From an uncultured Muribaculaceae bacterium (GTDB lineage Bacteria; Bacteroidota; Bacteroidia; Bacteroidales; Muribaculaceae), in the NCBI GenBank assembly GCA_948788915.1, contig CAQFOZ010000029.1, positions 1 through 26,013 on the forward strand: 26,013 nt of DNA, written 5' to 3'. Within the stretch, counting starts at the first letter, position 1. Each line of letters begins with the position of its first letter. The notes under the pieces are model-generated. The model did not search any database, was not told the origin of the DNA, and saw only the letters and a program-made list of their open reading frames with translations. Below, piece by piece: positions 1-8,526 of the stretch. The position numbers and the translations under genes are program-made.

Positions 1-51
1 CTCGTTGGGCTCATAACCCAAAGGTCGTAGGTTCGAGTCCTGCCCCCGCTA
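1..51 (+). tRNA. tRNA-fMet (CAT), 5' part cut off by window start
   Basis: The sequence holds the anticodon arm, T arm and 3' acceptor strand of a tRNA. The anticodon stem TTGGG/CCCAA (5-9/17-21) encloses the loop CTCATAA with anticodon CAT at 12-14. The T stem GTAGG/CCTGC (27-31/39-43) encloses TTCGAGT. The acceptor strand is CCCCGCT (44-50) with discriminator A51. Three G-C pairs directly next to the anticodon loop (GGG...CCC) are the hallmark of initiator tRNA, so this is read as the initiator rather than elongator Met or lysidine-Ile. No CCA is encoded. The D arm and 5' acceptor strand lie outside the window. Confidence 0.93.
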
Positions 52-56
52 CTAAC

Positions 57-82
57 GCCGGCTTTGAAAGCCGGCTTTTTTT
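57..82 (+). terminator. Intrinsic terminator of the tRNA gene
   Basis: A GC-rich stem GCCGGCT/AGCCGGC (57-63 and 69-75) with a 5-nt loop is followed by a run of seven T (76-82). It starts six bases after the tRNA discriminator base, so it ends the tRNA transcript. Confidence 0.92.
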
Positions 83-205
83 GTTACTTCAAATATTAAT
101 TTCTTTGAGACCAAAATTAGGGGCGGTATAGAATTAGCTTCATAGCTTAAGTCTCTGATATAGATTCTTTTAGCAATATAAATATTTTTACCAATTTCGA
201 TAACG

Positions 206-865
206 ATGGAGCCAATTTACGAAGACAATCATCTGATTATTGTAAATAAAAAAGCTGGAGAAATAGTACAAGGTGACAGAACCGGTGACAAGCCTCTTTC
301 CGAGTTAGTAAAAGATTATCTCAAAAAAAAATACAATAAACCCGGAAATGTGTTCTGCGGAGTTGTCCACCGTATTGACCGTCCCGTCGAAGGGCTCGTT
401 ATTTTCGCCAAAACATCAAAAGCCCTTGAACGATTAAACAAAATGCTTCGAGATGGTGAAATTCACAAAACGTATTGGGCGATGGTTGAGGGCAAACCGA
501 CAGACAAGGAGAGTATCTTGAAAAATTATTTGAAGTCTGATGGAAAGATAAATAAAACTTTTGTTACTGACAATAATGACGATGATGCAAAACTATCAAT
601 ATTAAACTACCGGACAATTGCAGAGGGAGAACGTTATTCTATCCTTGAAATAAACCTGTTAACAGGAAGAAAACATCAAATACGTTGCCAGTTATCGGCC
701 ATAGGCCATCCTATAAAAGGAGACCTGAAATATGGAGCTAAAAGAAGCAACCCGAATGGAGGAATATCCTTACAGGCGCACAAAATTCAATTTATTCATC
801 CTGTCTCCAAAAAGGAAATTGACATAACACTCCCTCCGACAGAGGAAATGATGAAACTGCTATAA
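206..865 (+). CDS. RluA-family RNA pseudouridine synthase (short form)
   Basis: The 219-residue protein converts uridine to pseudouridine in rRNA or tRNA. The catalytic motif HRIDRPVEG (residues 55-63) is the RluA-family HRLDRxTSG box and holds the catalytic Asp. The later GRKHQIRCQLSAIGHPIKGD segment is the conserved RNA-contact motif of the family. There is no N-terminal S4 domain, so this is the short type common in Bacteroidetes; which uridine it modifies cannot be told. The protein starts at the ATG at 206, where the fold begins directly (YEDNHLIIVNKKAGE). It stands alone: a terminator precedes it at 57-82 and a bidirectional terminator separates it from the convergent ompA-type gene. 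Confidence 0.9.
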   Translation: MEPIYEDNHLIIVNKKAGEIVQGDRTGDKPLSELVKDYLKKKYNKPGNVFCGVVHRIDRPVEGLVIFAKTSKALERLNKMLRDGEIHKTYWAMVEGKPTDKESILKNYLKSDGKINKTFVTDNNDDDAKLSILNYRTIAEGERYSILEINLLTGRKHQIRCQLSAIGHPIKGDLKYGAKRSNPNGGISLQAHKIQFIHPVSKKEIDITLPPTEEMMKLL

Positions 866-891
866 CAATACGATAAACAATAAAACGACAG

Positions 892-923
892 AAAAAAAAG
901 GGTTCGCAAATGCGAACCCTTTT
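892..923. terminator. Bidirectional intrinsic terminator
   Basis: The stem GGGTTCGC/GCGAACCC (900-907 and 912-919) has a 4-nt loop. It is flanked by A8 on the left (892-899) and T4 on the right, so it has a U tail in both directions. It lies between the convergent pseudouridine synthase gene and the OmpA-family gene. Confidence 0.92.
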
Positions 924-946
924 ACTTTGCTGTTATAATATAATAA

Positions 947-2161
947 TTAGTCAGCAAGTTTGATTGTAACTGCGCGATCCAGCGGAGCACCCTTAGCACC
1001 AAAGTCGGTGAGGTTGTTAGCGTCGATGCGTGCATCAAGTTGATCTTCGTTTACACCGCATTTAACTAGGTAAGCTTTAACTGTATTCACACGGTTGTTG
1101 CGGAGACGAGTATTGTACTCATCTGTACCGGTGTAGTTGTCAGCCCAACCTGTCAGAATATATTTCTGATTCGGTGTCTCTTTCATAACCTCTGCCATAG
1201 AGCTGAGAATAGTTTTCTCACGGCTTGAAAGAGAGTATTTGTTGATCGGATAATAGATAGTAGCAAGACCTTCGCAACTTACTTTCTCAACCGGGCGGTT
1301 CAGACAGTCATCAAGCTGTTTCTGGAGGCTTGCAATTTTAGCCTCAGCCTGAGCAAGACGAGCTACGAGAGCATCACCTTCAGCATCTGTATATTTCCAT
1401 GTGGGGCAAACAGCTGTAACAGGGCAGCTCCATTCCTTCTTGCCGAAGTATACGTTCAAACCGGCAGAAAGCTGAAGATCCTGACAGTAGTGTTTGTAAC
1501 CGGCGCCACCGAGATGGAAAAGCTGATACTGTACATCCAGGAAAAGATCGACGTGCTTGCTTACAGCAAAATTATTCTGCAAACCAACGTTTACATAAAG
1601 AGGAGTGTTTTTTGCAGCACGCCATTTGAGGTCGTCACCTGACGTTGCGAGAGGATTGCCATAAGCACGGCGGAACATAAACATTGCGCCACCACCTCCG
1701 TGGAGTACAGCATTATATACACGTCCCGGACGATAGCCACACCACCAGTTGGTAAGGTTAATCAAAACATCAAATTCAGGGGCTACACTCTGGAACTTCT
1801 CAGGATACATGCCGTTAGAAATAGGAGCAGCATTCATTTTACGGTATGTTGCACCAGCATTAGCGGTTGCACCTTTAGCCATAAGATACTGAGCACCGAA
1901 ACGGAAACCGAAGTTCGGGGTAACCCATTTACCAAAGTAAAGAGCAGCATTGCCACCGAAACGATTCTTTAGCTCTGCATGTACGTCATCTTTACCGAAA
2001 AGAACGTTGGAACCACCCTGAACTGTCATAAACCAGTTGTCAGTAGCCTTGTTCATCAAATAGCCCTGAGAGCAATCCTCAACATAGGTCACCTCCTGAG
2101 CATTTGCGCTGAAAAGGCCACCTGCGAGGGCTACGAGTCCAAATAATACACTTTTCTTCAT
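947..2161 (-). CDS. OmpA-family outer membrane protein
   Basis: The 404-residue protein is an abundant-type outer membrane porin-like protein that tethers the outer membrane to peptidoglycan. The first about 21 residues form a Sec signal peptide (MKKSVLFGLVALAGGLFSANA-Q). A beta-rich N-terminal part (about 22-245) has alternating aromatic strands and ends in the strand-like segment LSAGLNVYFG. A short coiled coil (about 263-290, ARLAQAEAKIASLQKQL) precedes the C-terminal OmpA peptidoglycan-binding domain (about 297-404). That domain holds GWADNYTGTDEYN and RLRNNRVNTVKAYL, which correspond to the conserved Asp and Arg that bind diaminopimelate. It appears monocistronic, with a terminator downstream and a -7-like box at 2300-2307 upstream. 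The exact physiological role is not visible from sequence. Confidence 0.93.
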   Translation of the reverse strand: MKKSVLFGLVALAGGLFSANAQEVTYVEDCSQGYLMNKATDNWFMTVQGGSNVLFGKDDVHAELKNRFGGNAALYFGKWVTPNFGFRFGAQYLMAKGATANAGATYRKMNAAPISNGMYPEKFQSVAPEFDVLINLTNWWCGYRPGRVYNAVLHGGGGAMFMFRRAYGNPLATSGDDLKWRAAKNTPLYVNVGLQNNFAVSKHVDLFLDVQYQLFHLGGAGYKHYCQDLQLSAGLNVYFGKKEWSCPVTAVCPTWKYTDAEGDALVARLAQAEAKIASLQKQLDDCLNRPVEKVSCEGLATIYYPINKYSLSSREKTILSSMAEVMKETPNQKYILTGWADNYTGTDEYNTRLRNNRVNTVKAYLVKCGVNEDQLDARIDANNLTDFGAKGAPLDRAVTIKLAD

Positions 2162-2299
2162 ATAACAACAAATTAAAAAATTAAATAAACTCTATTAATA
2201 AAATTCTATCGCTTATATTTTCCGAGATGTTAACCTCATAAATTGGGTTGTTTTTTCACATTCAAGTGTTAAAATTCACATTTCAGACAAATACAGATG

Positions 2300-2307
2300 C
2301 AAATTTA
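2300..2307 (-). promoter_or_regulatory. Candidate -7 box of the OmpA-family gene
   Basis: On the minus strand TAAATTTG matches the Bacteroidetes -7 consensus TAnnTTTG. It would start transcription about 135 bases before the start codon. No convincing TTTG lies about 19 bp upstream, so the assignment rests on one box. Confidence 0.35.
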
Positions 2308-2328
2308 GTACTTTTTTACATATAAACA

Positions 2329-4365
2329 TTAAAATTTAAGGAATTGTTTAATGTTTTTCAAAACATTTTCGACGGTATAGCCAAATTTTTCTTCAAGCAC
2401 CTTAGCCGGAGCAGAAGCGCCAAACCTTTCAAGACCTAAAATTTCATATTCCGCTCCATTAAGCAATGGGAACAATGTTGCAGGCAAACCAGATGTCAGG
2501 CCGAAGAATTTAGTACCTGCCGGAATCACACTTCTCTGGTATTCTATTGGTTGACTGCGGAACAAACCTATCGAGGGGACTGATACAACCTGTGCTTTAA
2601 CACCATCTTTTGCAAGTTCATCGGCAGCGTGGCAAAGAAGAGCTACATCGCTTCCATTAGCAACCAGTACAACATCCGCATTTTTAGCCGCCTTAACCAC
2701 ATATCCACCTTTTGCTAACATTTTTGCCTCTTCACGACGATTCTCACCCGGAAGGTCCTCAAGATTCTGACGTGAGAAAATCAGCACTGTAGGAGTATCT
2801 TTATTCTCCATCGCCAATTTATAGGCCTCAACTGTCTCGGCAGAATCCGCAGGACGGAGCACAAGAACAGACGGCTTCCCACTGAAATTTTTCACCTGCT
2901 CCATAAGGCGAATCTGCGCTTCCTGCTCAATCGGCTCATGTGTGGGGCCATCCTCCCCTACCCGGAATGAATCGTGGGTATAAATAAATTTAACAGGCAG
3001 TTCCATTAAGGCAGACATACGTATGGCGGGCTTCATATAATCACTGAAGACAAAGAATGTACCACAAGCTCCGAATACTCCACCGTGCAATGCAATACCA
3101 TTTATAAGACAAGCCATTGTAAGTTCAGCTACACCTGCCTGAAGGAATGCCCCTGAAAAATCACCGTTGACCAATGCTTGAGTTTTTTTGAGGAACCCAT
3201 CGGTCTTATCGCTGTTTGCAAGGTCAGCACTTGATACAATCATATTACCAACATGTTCAGCAAGAAAACCGAGCACGGTAGCAGAAGCCGCACGACTGGC
3301 CATATTAGGTTTGAATTCTATTGAATCCCAATTCAATTCTGGAAGTTTCAATGCAATATAGTCTGCAAGCAATGCAGCCTTCTCCGGATTATCATTTTCC
3401 CAAGCCTTAAATTCGGCCTTTCTCTGAGCACAGATATCGATTAATTCTTGACGGCGGTCAGAATACAACTTCTTTACATCTTCCCGTATTTCCCAACGGT
3501 TTGCCGGATCGCCTCCAAGACTAATCACAGTCTTGTCAAAATCAGCTCCTGCAGCAGTGATAGGCTGTCCGTGTGTTGAAACCGCGCCTTCCAGAGAACC
3601 GCCATCAGCTTTAACCACACCTTTTGCCATAGTAGTATGACCAATAATCAGGGTCGGTTTCGTAGTTTCCTGATGAGCCACTTCGAGAGCTCCAGCTATT
3701 GCAAGAGGATCGCTACCATTTACCTCAATGACATTCCAACCCCATGACTTATATTTTGACGCAGTATCCTCGACAGTAACTTCTGAAACTTTTGTAGACA
3801 GCTGTACATTATTAGAATCGTAGAACATAATCAGGTTATTCAAACCGAGATTACCCGCTATACGCCCCGCGCCCTGTGATATTTCTTCCTGGATACCCCC
3901 ATCGGAAATAAATGCGTAAGTCTTATGAGCTACAACCTCACCAAACCTGGCAACAAGAAATCTTTCAGCTATAGCAGCCCCCACAGCCATTACGTGTCCC
4001 TGACCGAGAGGTCCAGAAGTATTCTCAATTCCTCGGGCAACATCAAGCTCCGGATGTCCCGGAGTTATACTGTCCCACTGCCGGAACTGCTGCAAATCCT
4101 TCACATCAAATTTGCCAGTGAGTGCCAATATACTATATAACATCGGAGACATGTGACCCGGATCAAGAAAGAAACGGTCACGCGCAATCCATTTCGGATT
4201 CTCCGGATCATATACAAGAAATTTTGAATACAGGACATTGATAAAATCAGCAGCACCCATAGAACCACCAGGATGACCGGATTTGGCCTGTTCGACCATT
4301 GACGCAACTAAAACACGGAGATTATTTGCCGCATTATTCATTGTTTCTACGTTCATAATGTTCAT
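2329..4365 (-). CDS. tkt: Transketolase
   Basis: The protein transfers two-carbon ketol units between sugar phosphates in the non-oxidative pentose phosphate pathway, using thiamine diphosphate and a divalent metal, in the cytoplasm. With the start chosen here it has 678 residues, the usual length of full-size transketolase. Visible landmarks are SGHPGG (about 29-34), the cofactor motif SDGGIQEEISQGAG (about 154-167) and the second-half signature EDGPTHEPIEQEAQIRLM. The reading frame is open up to an ATG at 4416, but the family normally begins a few residues before N-x-LR, so the ATG at 4365 (MNIMNVETM...) is preferred; ATGs at 4356 and 4341 are possible. An A-rich stretch rather than a Shine-Dalgarno precedes it. 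The upstream permease gene is separated by a terminator. Confidence 0.95.
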   Translation of the reverse strand: MNIMNVETMNNAANNLRVLVASMVEQAKSGHPGGSMGAADFINVLYSKFLVYDPENPKWIARDRFFLDPGHMSPMLYSILALTGKFDVKDLQQFRQWDSITPGHPELDVARGIENTSGPLGQGHVMAVGAAIAERFLVARFGEVVAHKTYAFISDGGIQEEISQGAGRIAGNLGLNNLIMFYDSNNVQLSTKVSEVTVEDTASKYKSWGWNVIEVNGSDPLAIAGALEVAHQETTKPTLIIGHTTMAKGVVKADGGSLEGAVSTHGQPITAAGADFDKTVISLGGDPANRWEIREDVKKLYSDRRQELIDICAQRKAEFKAWENDNPEKAALLADYIALKLPELNWDSIEFKPNMASRAASATVLGFLAEHVGNMIVSSADLANSDKTDGFLKKTQALVNGDFSGAFLQAGVAELTMACLINGIALHGGVFGACGTFFVFSDYMKPAIRMSALMELPVKFIYTHDSFRVGEDGPTHEPIEQEAQIRLMEQVKNFSGKPSVLVLRPADSAETVEAYKLAMENKDTPTVLIFSRQNLEDLPGENRREEAKMLAKGGYVVKAAKNADVVLVANGSDVALLCHAADELAKDGVKAQVVSVPSIGLFRSQPIEYQRSVIPAGTKFFGLTSGLPATLFPLLNGAEYEILGLERFGASAPAKVLEEKFGYTVENVLKNIKQFLKF

Positions 4366-4436
4366 TTTTAATTTTACTACAATTATTAAATTAGAATTAA
4401 TATTATGTGAATTCAATTATACCATATTGTGAAAGC

Positions 4437-4467
4437 AAAAGGAGGGAAGCAAATTGCCCCACCCTCC
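4437..4467 (-). terminator. Intrinsic terminator of the FHS permease gene
   Basis: Read on the minus strand, GGAGGG (4467-4462) pairs with CCCTCC (4446-4441), with an inner GCA/TGC pairing, and is followed by TTTT (4440-4437). It lies seven bases past the permease stop codon and separates that gene from transketolase. Confidence 0.75.
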
Positions 4468-4474
4468 CATTGCA

Positions 4475-5818
4475 TTATAAATCCCGCAAATCAAAAGGTT
4501 CTTCAGATACAGGAATGTCCTTGTTTACATTCTTCGAACCGTAGAGAGAATAATAAAGGATATAAACCAACATAGCCACAACAAGCCAATAACTGTTGAC
4601 ATATCCAAAAGTTCTTCCAATCCAGTCCTGAATATAAGGCATGACTCCACCACCTACAACCATCATCATAAAGATACCGGAAGCTTTAGCTGTATATTTA
4701 CCAAGGCCTTCTGTTGCAAGATTAAAAATGCCACCCCACATTACAGACGTACACAGTCCGCACAAGAAGAGGAAAAGACACTTCATCGGAACCTGACCAC
4801 TTTTTATGTTTAAGGACTCAATTGCAGGAGAAGTAAATGTGATTTTTTCCGGAAGGAAGATAGCCATAAGAACAAGAGCAATCGCAACAGTAGAAACAGT
4901 GATCATCTGCGTACGTGGTGAAACTTTACCGCTTATCGCCGAACTAAGCACACGCCCTATCAACATCATAAGCCAGTAAAGTGCTGCGAGGGAACCGGCA
5001 ACCGCTGCCGCACCCTCAAATTTCTCACGGCTGATCCATGCATTTAGCTCTCCCGGGATACCAATCTCAATACCGACATACAGGAAAATCGCTATCACTC
5101 CAAGCAGACAATGACGGAAAGCCAACGGACTATGTTCATATTTCACCTTATTAAGTTGAGCCTGCGGCTCCTGTATCTTGACAAGCGATATGATTATAAA
5201 TGAGAATATAAAAATTACTATTCCTGTAATAACCAAAGGAGCGACTTCCGCCATACTCGTCTTGGCAGTAAGATTACCAATAAGCATTCCCACGAGAAGC
5301 GGAGTAACCGTACCGGCCATGGAATTGAAAGAACCGCCCATCTGAACAAGCTGATTTCCACGGTTACCACCACCTCCTAAAAGGTTAAGCATAGGATTTA
5401 CAACGGTGTTTAACATACATACACAGAAGCCGCATACAAGTGCCCCAAGAAGATATATAAAGAGGTTAAGCGTTGTCGGGGTCGAACCATCAATAACTAT
5501 AATATCGTCACCAACCACGCTGGAAAGCAACTGGATGCCAAGGCCAATGGCTCCCACAGCCAAAGCAATCAGCGCAGTTTTTTTGTACCCGTATTTAATC
5601 AGCATATTTCCGGCAGGAATACCCATAAAGAGATATGCCAAAAAATTCATGAGGTTACCAGCCATTCCGGCCCACTCGTAGCGGAACCCCCATATGTTTC
5701 CAAACGGAGCCGCCATATTTGTCACAAATGATATCATGGCAAAGATGAAGAACATCGTAATTATTGCCACGATTGGTTTCTTCGGGGATCCCGCCCCTTG
5801 AGCTGCAGTTGTACTCAT
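4475..5818 (-). CDS. FHS-family MFS sugar permease (FucP-like)
   Basis: A 447-residue integral membrane protein with about 12 hydrophobic segments, which fits the major facilitator fold. The N-terminal half (FAMISFVTNMAAP..., NLMNFLAYLFMGIPAGNMLIKYGYKK) resembles the fucose/galactose/glucose:H+ symporters of the FHS family, where the second helix is followed by G-x-L-x-x-x-x-G-x-K. It most likely imports a monosaccharide with protons through the inner membrane; the sugar cannot be told, and no sugar-catabolic gene is adjacent apart from transketolase, which has its own terminator-bounded unit. The short hydrophilic N-terminus and C-terminus are cytoplasmic in this family. Confidence 0.87.
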   Translation of the reverse strand: MSTTAAQGAGSPKKPIVAIITMFFIFAMISFVTNMAAPFGNIWGFRYEWAGMAGNLMNFLAYLFMGIPAGNMLIKYGYKKTALIALAVGAIGLGIQLLSSVVGDDIIVIDGSTPTTLNLFIYLLGALVCGFCVCMLNTVVNPMLNLLGGGGNRGNQLVQMGGSFNSMAGTVTPLLVGMLIGNLTAKTSMAEVAPLVITGIVIFIFSFIIISLVKIQEPQAQLNKVKYEHSPLAFRHCLLGVIAIFLYVGIEIGIPGELNAWISREKFEGAAAVAGSLAALYWLMMLIGRVLSSAISGKVSPRTQMITVSTVAIALVLMAIFLPEKITFTSPAIESLNIKSGQVPMKCLFLFLCGLCTSVMWGGIFNLATEGLGKYTAKASGIFMMMVVGGGVMPYIQDWIGRTFGYVNSYWLVVAMLVYILYYSLYGSKNVNKDIPVSEEPFDLRDL

Positions 5819-5892
5819 TTATTAATAATATTTTAGATTCTTATATATCAAACAAACCCTGTTACATATTAGCGATTGAAAGTATGAACATG

Positions 5893-5900
5893 CAAACATA
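5893..5900 (-). promoter_or_regulatory. Candidate -7 box of the FHS permease gene
   Basis: TATGTTTG on the minus strand matches TAnnTTTG and lies about 75 bases before the permease start codon, in the 123-bp gap after the YggS gene. No good TTTG is found at the expected distance. Confidence 0.3.
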
Positions 5901-5941
5901 TATATTATAGAATAATATCCTGCAATCATATATTGCATCAT

Positions 5942-6622
5942 TCAATATACCCTCTCACCAAAAATTCGGCTGCCTATTCTCACAATTGTAGCCCCCTCTT
6001 CTACTGCAATGGGCCAATCGTGACTCATCCCCATCGACAACTGGTCGAAACCATATAGTCCAATGCCAGGTAAATTCTTTATTGTCTTGAAAACAGATGC
6101 AATCTCTGCAAAATCATCGCGAACACGCAACATATCGTCTGTATTCGACGCCATGCCCATAATTCCACATATATGCGTATTTGTCAGGGATTCAAATTTT
6201 CTTTGTCTGAAATAATCCAAAAGTTCTTCGGGTAGAAAACCAAATTTCGTCTCCTCTTTAGCCACATGAACCTGCATAAGGACGTGTGTTATAACACCGG
6301 CTTTATGCGATTCAACATCTATCAGATTAATCAGCTTCTCCGAATCTACGCTTTCAATCAGAACTGTCTTACCAATAAGCTGTCTTACTTTATTAGTTTG
6401 CAGATGTCCAATAAAATGCCATTCAACATCATCTGGGAGAAGAGGTATTTTTTCCAACAGTTCCTGAACACGACTCTCACCAAATGAGCGTTGTCCAGCT
6501 TCATAAGCCTCCTGAATCATGGTATAGGGGTGAAATTTAGAAACAGCCACAAGCTTTACCCCAGAAGGAATAATATCCTTAAGCGTTCTTATTTCTTCCT
6601 GTATACTCAATTCCAGATTCAT
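5942..6622 (-). CDS. YggS-family pyridoxal-phosphate homeostasis protein
   Basis: A 226-residue PLP-binding single-domain TIM barrel of the YggS/PLPBP family, which buffers free pyridoxal phosphate and has no known enzymatic activity. The PLP-linking lysine is in AVSK (K29). Further family blocks are FGESRVQEL, WHFIGHLQTNK, KFGF and the C-terminal SMGMSHDWPIAVEEGATIVRIGSRIFG, which contains the phosphate-binding residues. It follows the DUF4494 gene with only 2 bp between the stop of that gene and its ATG, so the two are surely co-transcribed. The pairing of these two genes is common in Bacteroidetes. Confidence 0.95.
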   Translation of the reverse strand: MNLELSIQEEIRTLKDIIPSGVKLVAVSKFHPYTMIQEAYEAGQRSFGESRVQELLEKIPLLPDDVEWHFIGHLQTNKVRQLIGKTVLIESVDSEKLINLIDVESHKAGVITHVLMQVHVAKEETKFGFLPEELLDYFRQRKFESLTNTHICGIMGMASNTDDMLRVRDDFAEIASVFKTIKNLPGIGLYGFDQLSMGMSHDWPIAVEEGATIVRIGSRIFGERVY

Positions 6623-6624
6623 AT

Positions 6625-7062
6625 TTATTCTCCTCCGAGTTTTGCAGGGAAAACATCCATTATCATTGTCTCAGCAATAGATGCTATCTCATAATCTGAC
6701 ATAGTTCCCTCCATTCCAGACTGGAATTTCTTAAGAGCATCCTCAAGATCATTAGCCTGCACTAAGATGAGTTGCGCGCTCTTCTTTTCTGTCCCGGTTT
6801 TCTCATCAAGTGTTACAAAATTCACCTTTACCTGATAATACCGATCACCATCCTCATTAAAAAATATTTCAGCTATCTTTGTCTTCTTCTCCGATGAAAT
6901 GGAATATTCTCCGGAAATATAAGGTTTCATTTCATCCACAATACGGGCTTCTGCCTCTGTAAAAGTTAATGCATCAACAAGATAAGGCTCATTCACTTTT
7001 TTCACCATACCGTTGTCCTGCATCTTGTCATATCTAACTTTACATTCAAACCAAAGTGCCAT
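6625..7062 (-). CDS. DUF4494 domain-containing protein
   Basis: A 145-residue soluble protein that begins MALWFECKVRYDK, matching the DUF4494 family, which is restricted largely to Bacteroidetes. No signal peptide or membrane segment is present. The body is mixed alpha/beta with alternating charged and hydrophobic residues (YYQVKVNFVTLDEKTG, SAQLILVQANDLEDALKKF). Its function is unknown. It is the first gene of a two-gene operon with the YggS-family gene, which suggests but does not prove a link to vitamin B6 homeostasis. Confidence 0.88.
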   Translation of the reverse strand: MALWFECKVRYDKMQDNGMVKKVNEPYLVDALTFTEAEARIVDEMKPYISGEYSISSEKKTKIAEIFFNEDGDRYYQVKVNFVTLDEKTGTEKKSAQLILVQANDLEDALKKFQSGMEGTMSDYEIASIAETMIMDVFPAKLGGE

Positions 7063-7143
7063 AGTTCAAAATATCAACAAATGTTCAAAATCTTGGATTA
7101 TTCGATTTATTCTTTTTTATATCGGCATACCTTGCCAATTATA

Positions 7144-7151
7144 CAAAGTTA
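7144..7151 (-). promoter_or_regulatory. Candidate -7 box of the DUF4494-yggS operon
   Basis: TAACTTTG on the minus strand fits TAnnTTTG and lies about 80 bases before the DUF4494 start. No TTTG is seen at the expected upstream distance. A 14-bp direct repeat (7148-7161 and 7189-7202) overlaps and follows it. Confidence 0.3.
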
Positions 7152-7316
7152 ATCAATTTTTCTATCCCATCCACTCTTTTCATCTTTTGTTAATCAATTT
7201 TTTCAAAAATTCCAATATTTCATCTTAAAGAATTAATTTTGCAAATCATAAGAGAGTGTTATAGTTTAATATTCAAAATATACTTCCTTAATTGACAACA
7301 ATTCTTTTAGAAACAT

Positions 7317-7913
7317 ATGGAACTCAGTAAAAAGACATCACCTGAGAACAAAACTTCTTTAATACAACTGTTTATATCTTTCTTTAAAATAGGAGCCTTC
7401 ACTTTTGGAGGCGGGTGGGCTATGATTTCCATTATTGAACGGGAGATTGTTGACAAACACAAATGGATTGGGCGAGATGAGTTTCTTGATCTGCTTGCCA
7501 TAGCCCAGAGCCTACCAGGCATATTAGCAGTAAATATAGCAACGGCCGTAGGTGACAAAATTAGAGGAGGGAAAGGAAGTGTGACAGCGTCCTTAGGCAC
7601 AATTCTTCCATCTTTTCTCATAATTCTTTGCATTGCTATATTCCTTACACCAGACATGATTAAAAACAACAAAATAGTATCCTCTGTATTTATGGGAATA
7701 CGTCCAGCTGTAGTAGCTCTTATAATCGCACCTGTAATAACATCCGCCAAGGCAGCTAAGCTAAAATGGAAAACAGTATGGATTCCTTTCGTTGTGGCCC
7801 TGATGATATCAATCGATTTAGGATTAATATCAAATCCCATTTTATATATTGTATTGGGAGGACTATCTGGATTCCTTGTATGGAAAATCCCTCAATTATA
7901 TAAAAAACACTAA
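7317..7913 (+). CDS. Chromate transporter, short ChrA half (first)
   Basis: A 198-residue membrane protein consisting of one CHR domain. The family signature is seen as FFKIGAFTFGGGWAM near the N-terminus, followed by a cytosolic helix with IVDKHKWIGRDEFLDLLAIAQSLPGILAVNIATAVG and several hydrophobic helices (about five or six in all). Full-length ChrA has two such domains. Here they are encoded as two separate genes, the arrangement of the short-chain CHR subfamily, where both halves are needed for chromate efflux in characterised cases. In Bacteroidetes the natural substrate is untested. A close downstream partner starts 7 bp after this stop. First gene of an operon ending in folC. Confidence 0.9.
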   Translation: MELSKKTSPENKTSLIQLFISFFKIGAFTFGGGWAMISIIEREIVDKHKWIGRDEFLDLLAIAQSLPGILAVNIATAVGDKIRGGKGSVTASLGTILPSFLIILCIAIFLTPDMIKNNKIVSSVFMGIRPAVVALIIAPVITSAKAAKLKWKTVWIPFVVALMISIDLGLISNPILYIVLGGLSGFLVWKIPQLYKKH

Positions 7914-7920
7914 TCCAGAC

Positions 7921-8526
7921 ATGCAGATATATATTAAAATAATATGGGCATACCTTAAAATAGGTATTTTTGGTTTCGGAGGTGGATATGCCATGTTGTC
8001 ACTTGTAGAGAAATCTGTTGTTGATCCAGGTTGGATATCAGAAACCACATTTACAGACATCGTAGCAATTTCTCAAATGACCCCCGGGCCTATCGGAATA
8101 AATTCTGCAACCTATATAGGTTATGTTGCTCCAGGAACAGCTGCACCAGAATTATCTTCTCCAATATGGGGCATTCTTGGATCCATATTTGCCACACTGG
8201 CCGTAACTCTGCCCAGCTTCTTTCTGGTTCTTTACTGCTCACACTTTATACGACGTCATAACGAAAGTGGTATCATAAAATCCATCTTCAGTGGTTTGCG
8301 ACCGGTAGTAGTAGGACTTATAGCATCTGCCGCCATAATGCTTATGAACGCAGCAAACTTTAATCCACAAGGAATAAACTGGCAATTGTATACAAATATT
8401 GTCATCTGTGCGGCAGCTTTCATTCTCGCATATTTCCCGATAAAAATAGGAAACAACAAATTTAAGATTCACCCAATTTTTATAATTATTGCCGCCGGAT
8501 TGGCAGGATATATTATTTATGGATAA
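7921..8526 (+). CDS. Chromate transporter, short ChrA half (second)
   Basis: This is the second CHR-domain half, about 201 residues with the start chosen here. The signature is AYLKIGIFGFGGGYAMLSLVEKSVV, followed by ISETTFTDIVAISQMTPGPIGINSATYIG, in which the TPGP block is typical of the family. The rest is hydrophobic with about five or six membrane helices. The open frame extends back to an ATG at 7849 that would overlap the first half by 65 bp. The ATG at 7921 lies 7 bp after the first half's stop and puts the signature near the N-terminus, as in its partner, so it is preferred. The two proteins probably assemble as a heterodimer in the inner membrane. Its last codons overlap the folC start. 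Confidence 0.9.
   Translation: MQIYIKIIWAYLKIGIFGFGGGYAMLSLVEKSVVDPGWISETTFTDIVAISQMTPGPIGINSATYIGYVAPGTAAPELSSPIWGILGSIFATLAVTLPSFFLVLYCSHFIRRHNESGIIKSIFSGLRPVVVGLIASAAIMLMNAANFNPQGINWQLYTNIVICAAAFILAYFPIKIGNNKFKIHPIFIIIAAGLAGYIIYG

Noticed and set aside
5922..5936. Hairpin GCAAT/ATTGC downstream of the YggS-family gene as a terminator
   Set aside because: The stem is AT-rich and there is no T run on the minus strand after it.
7307..7840. 177-codon open frame on the minus strand opposite the first chromate transporter
   Set aside because: It is antisense to a clear CHR-domain gene, has no recognisable motif and has an unlikely amino-acid composition; it is a shadow frame.
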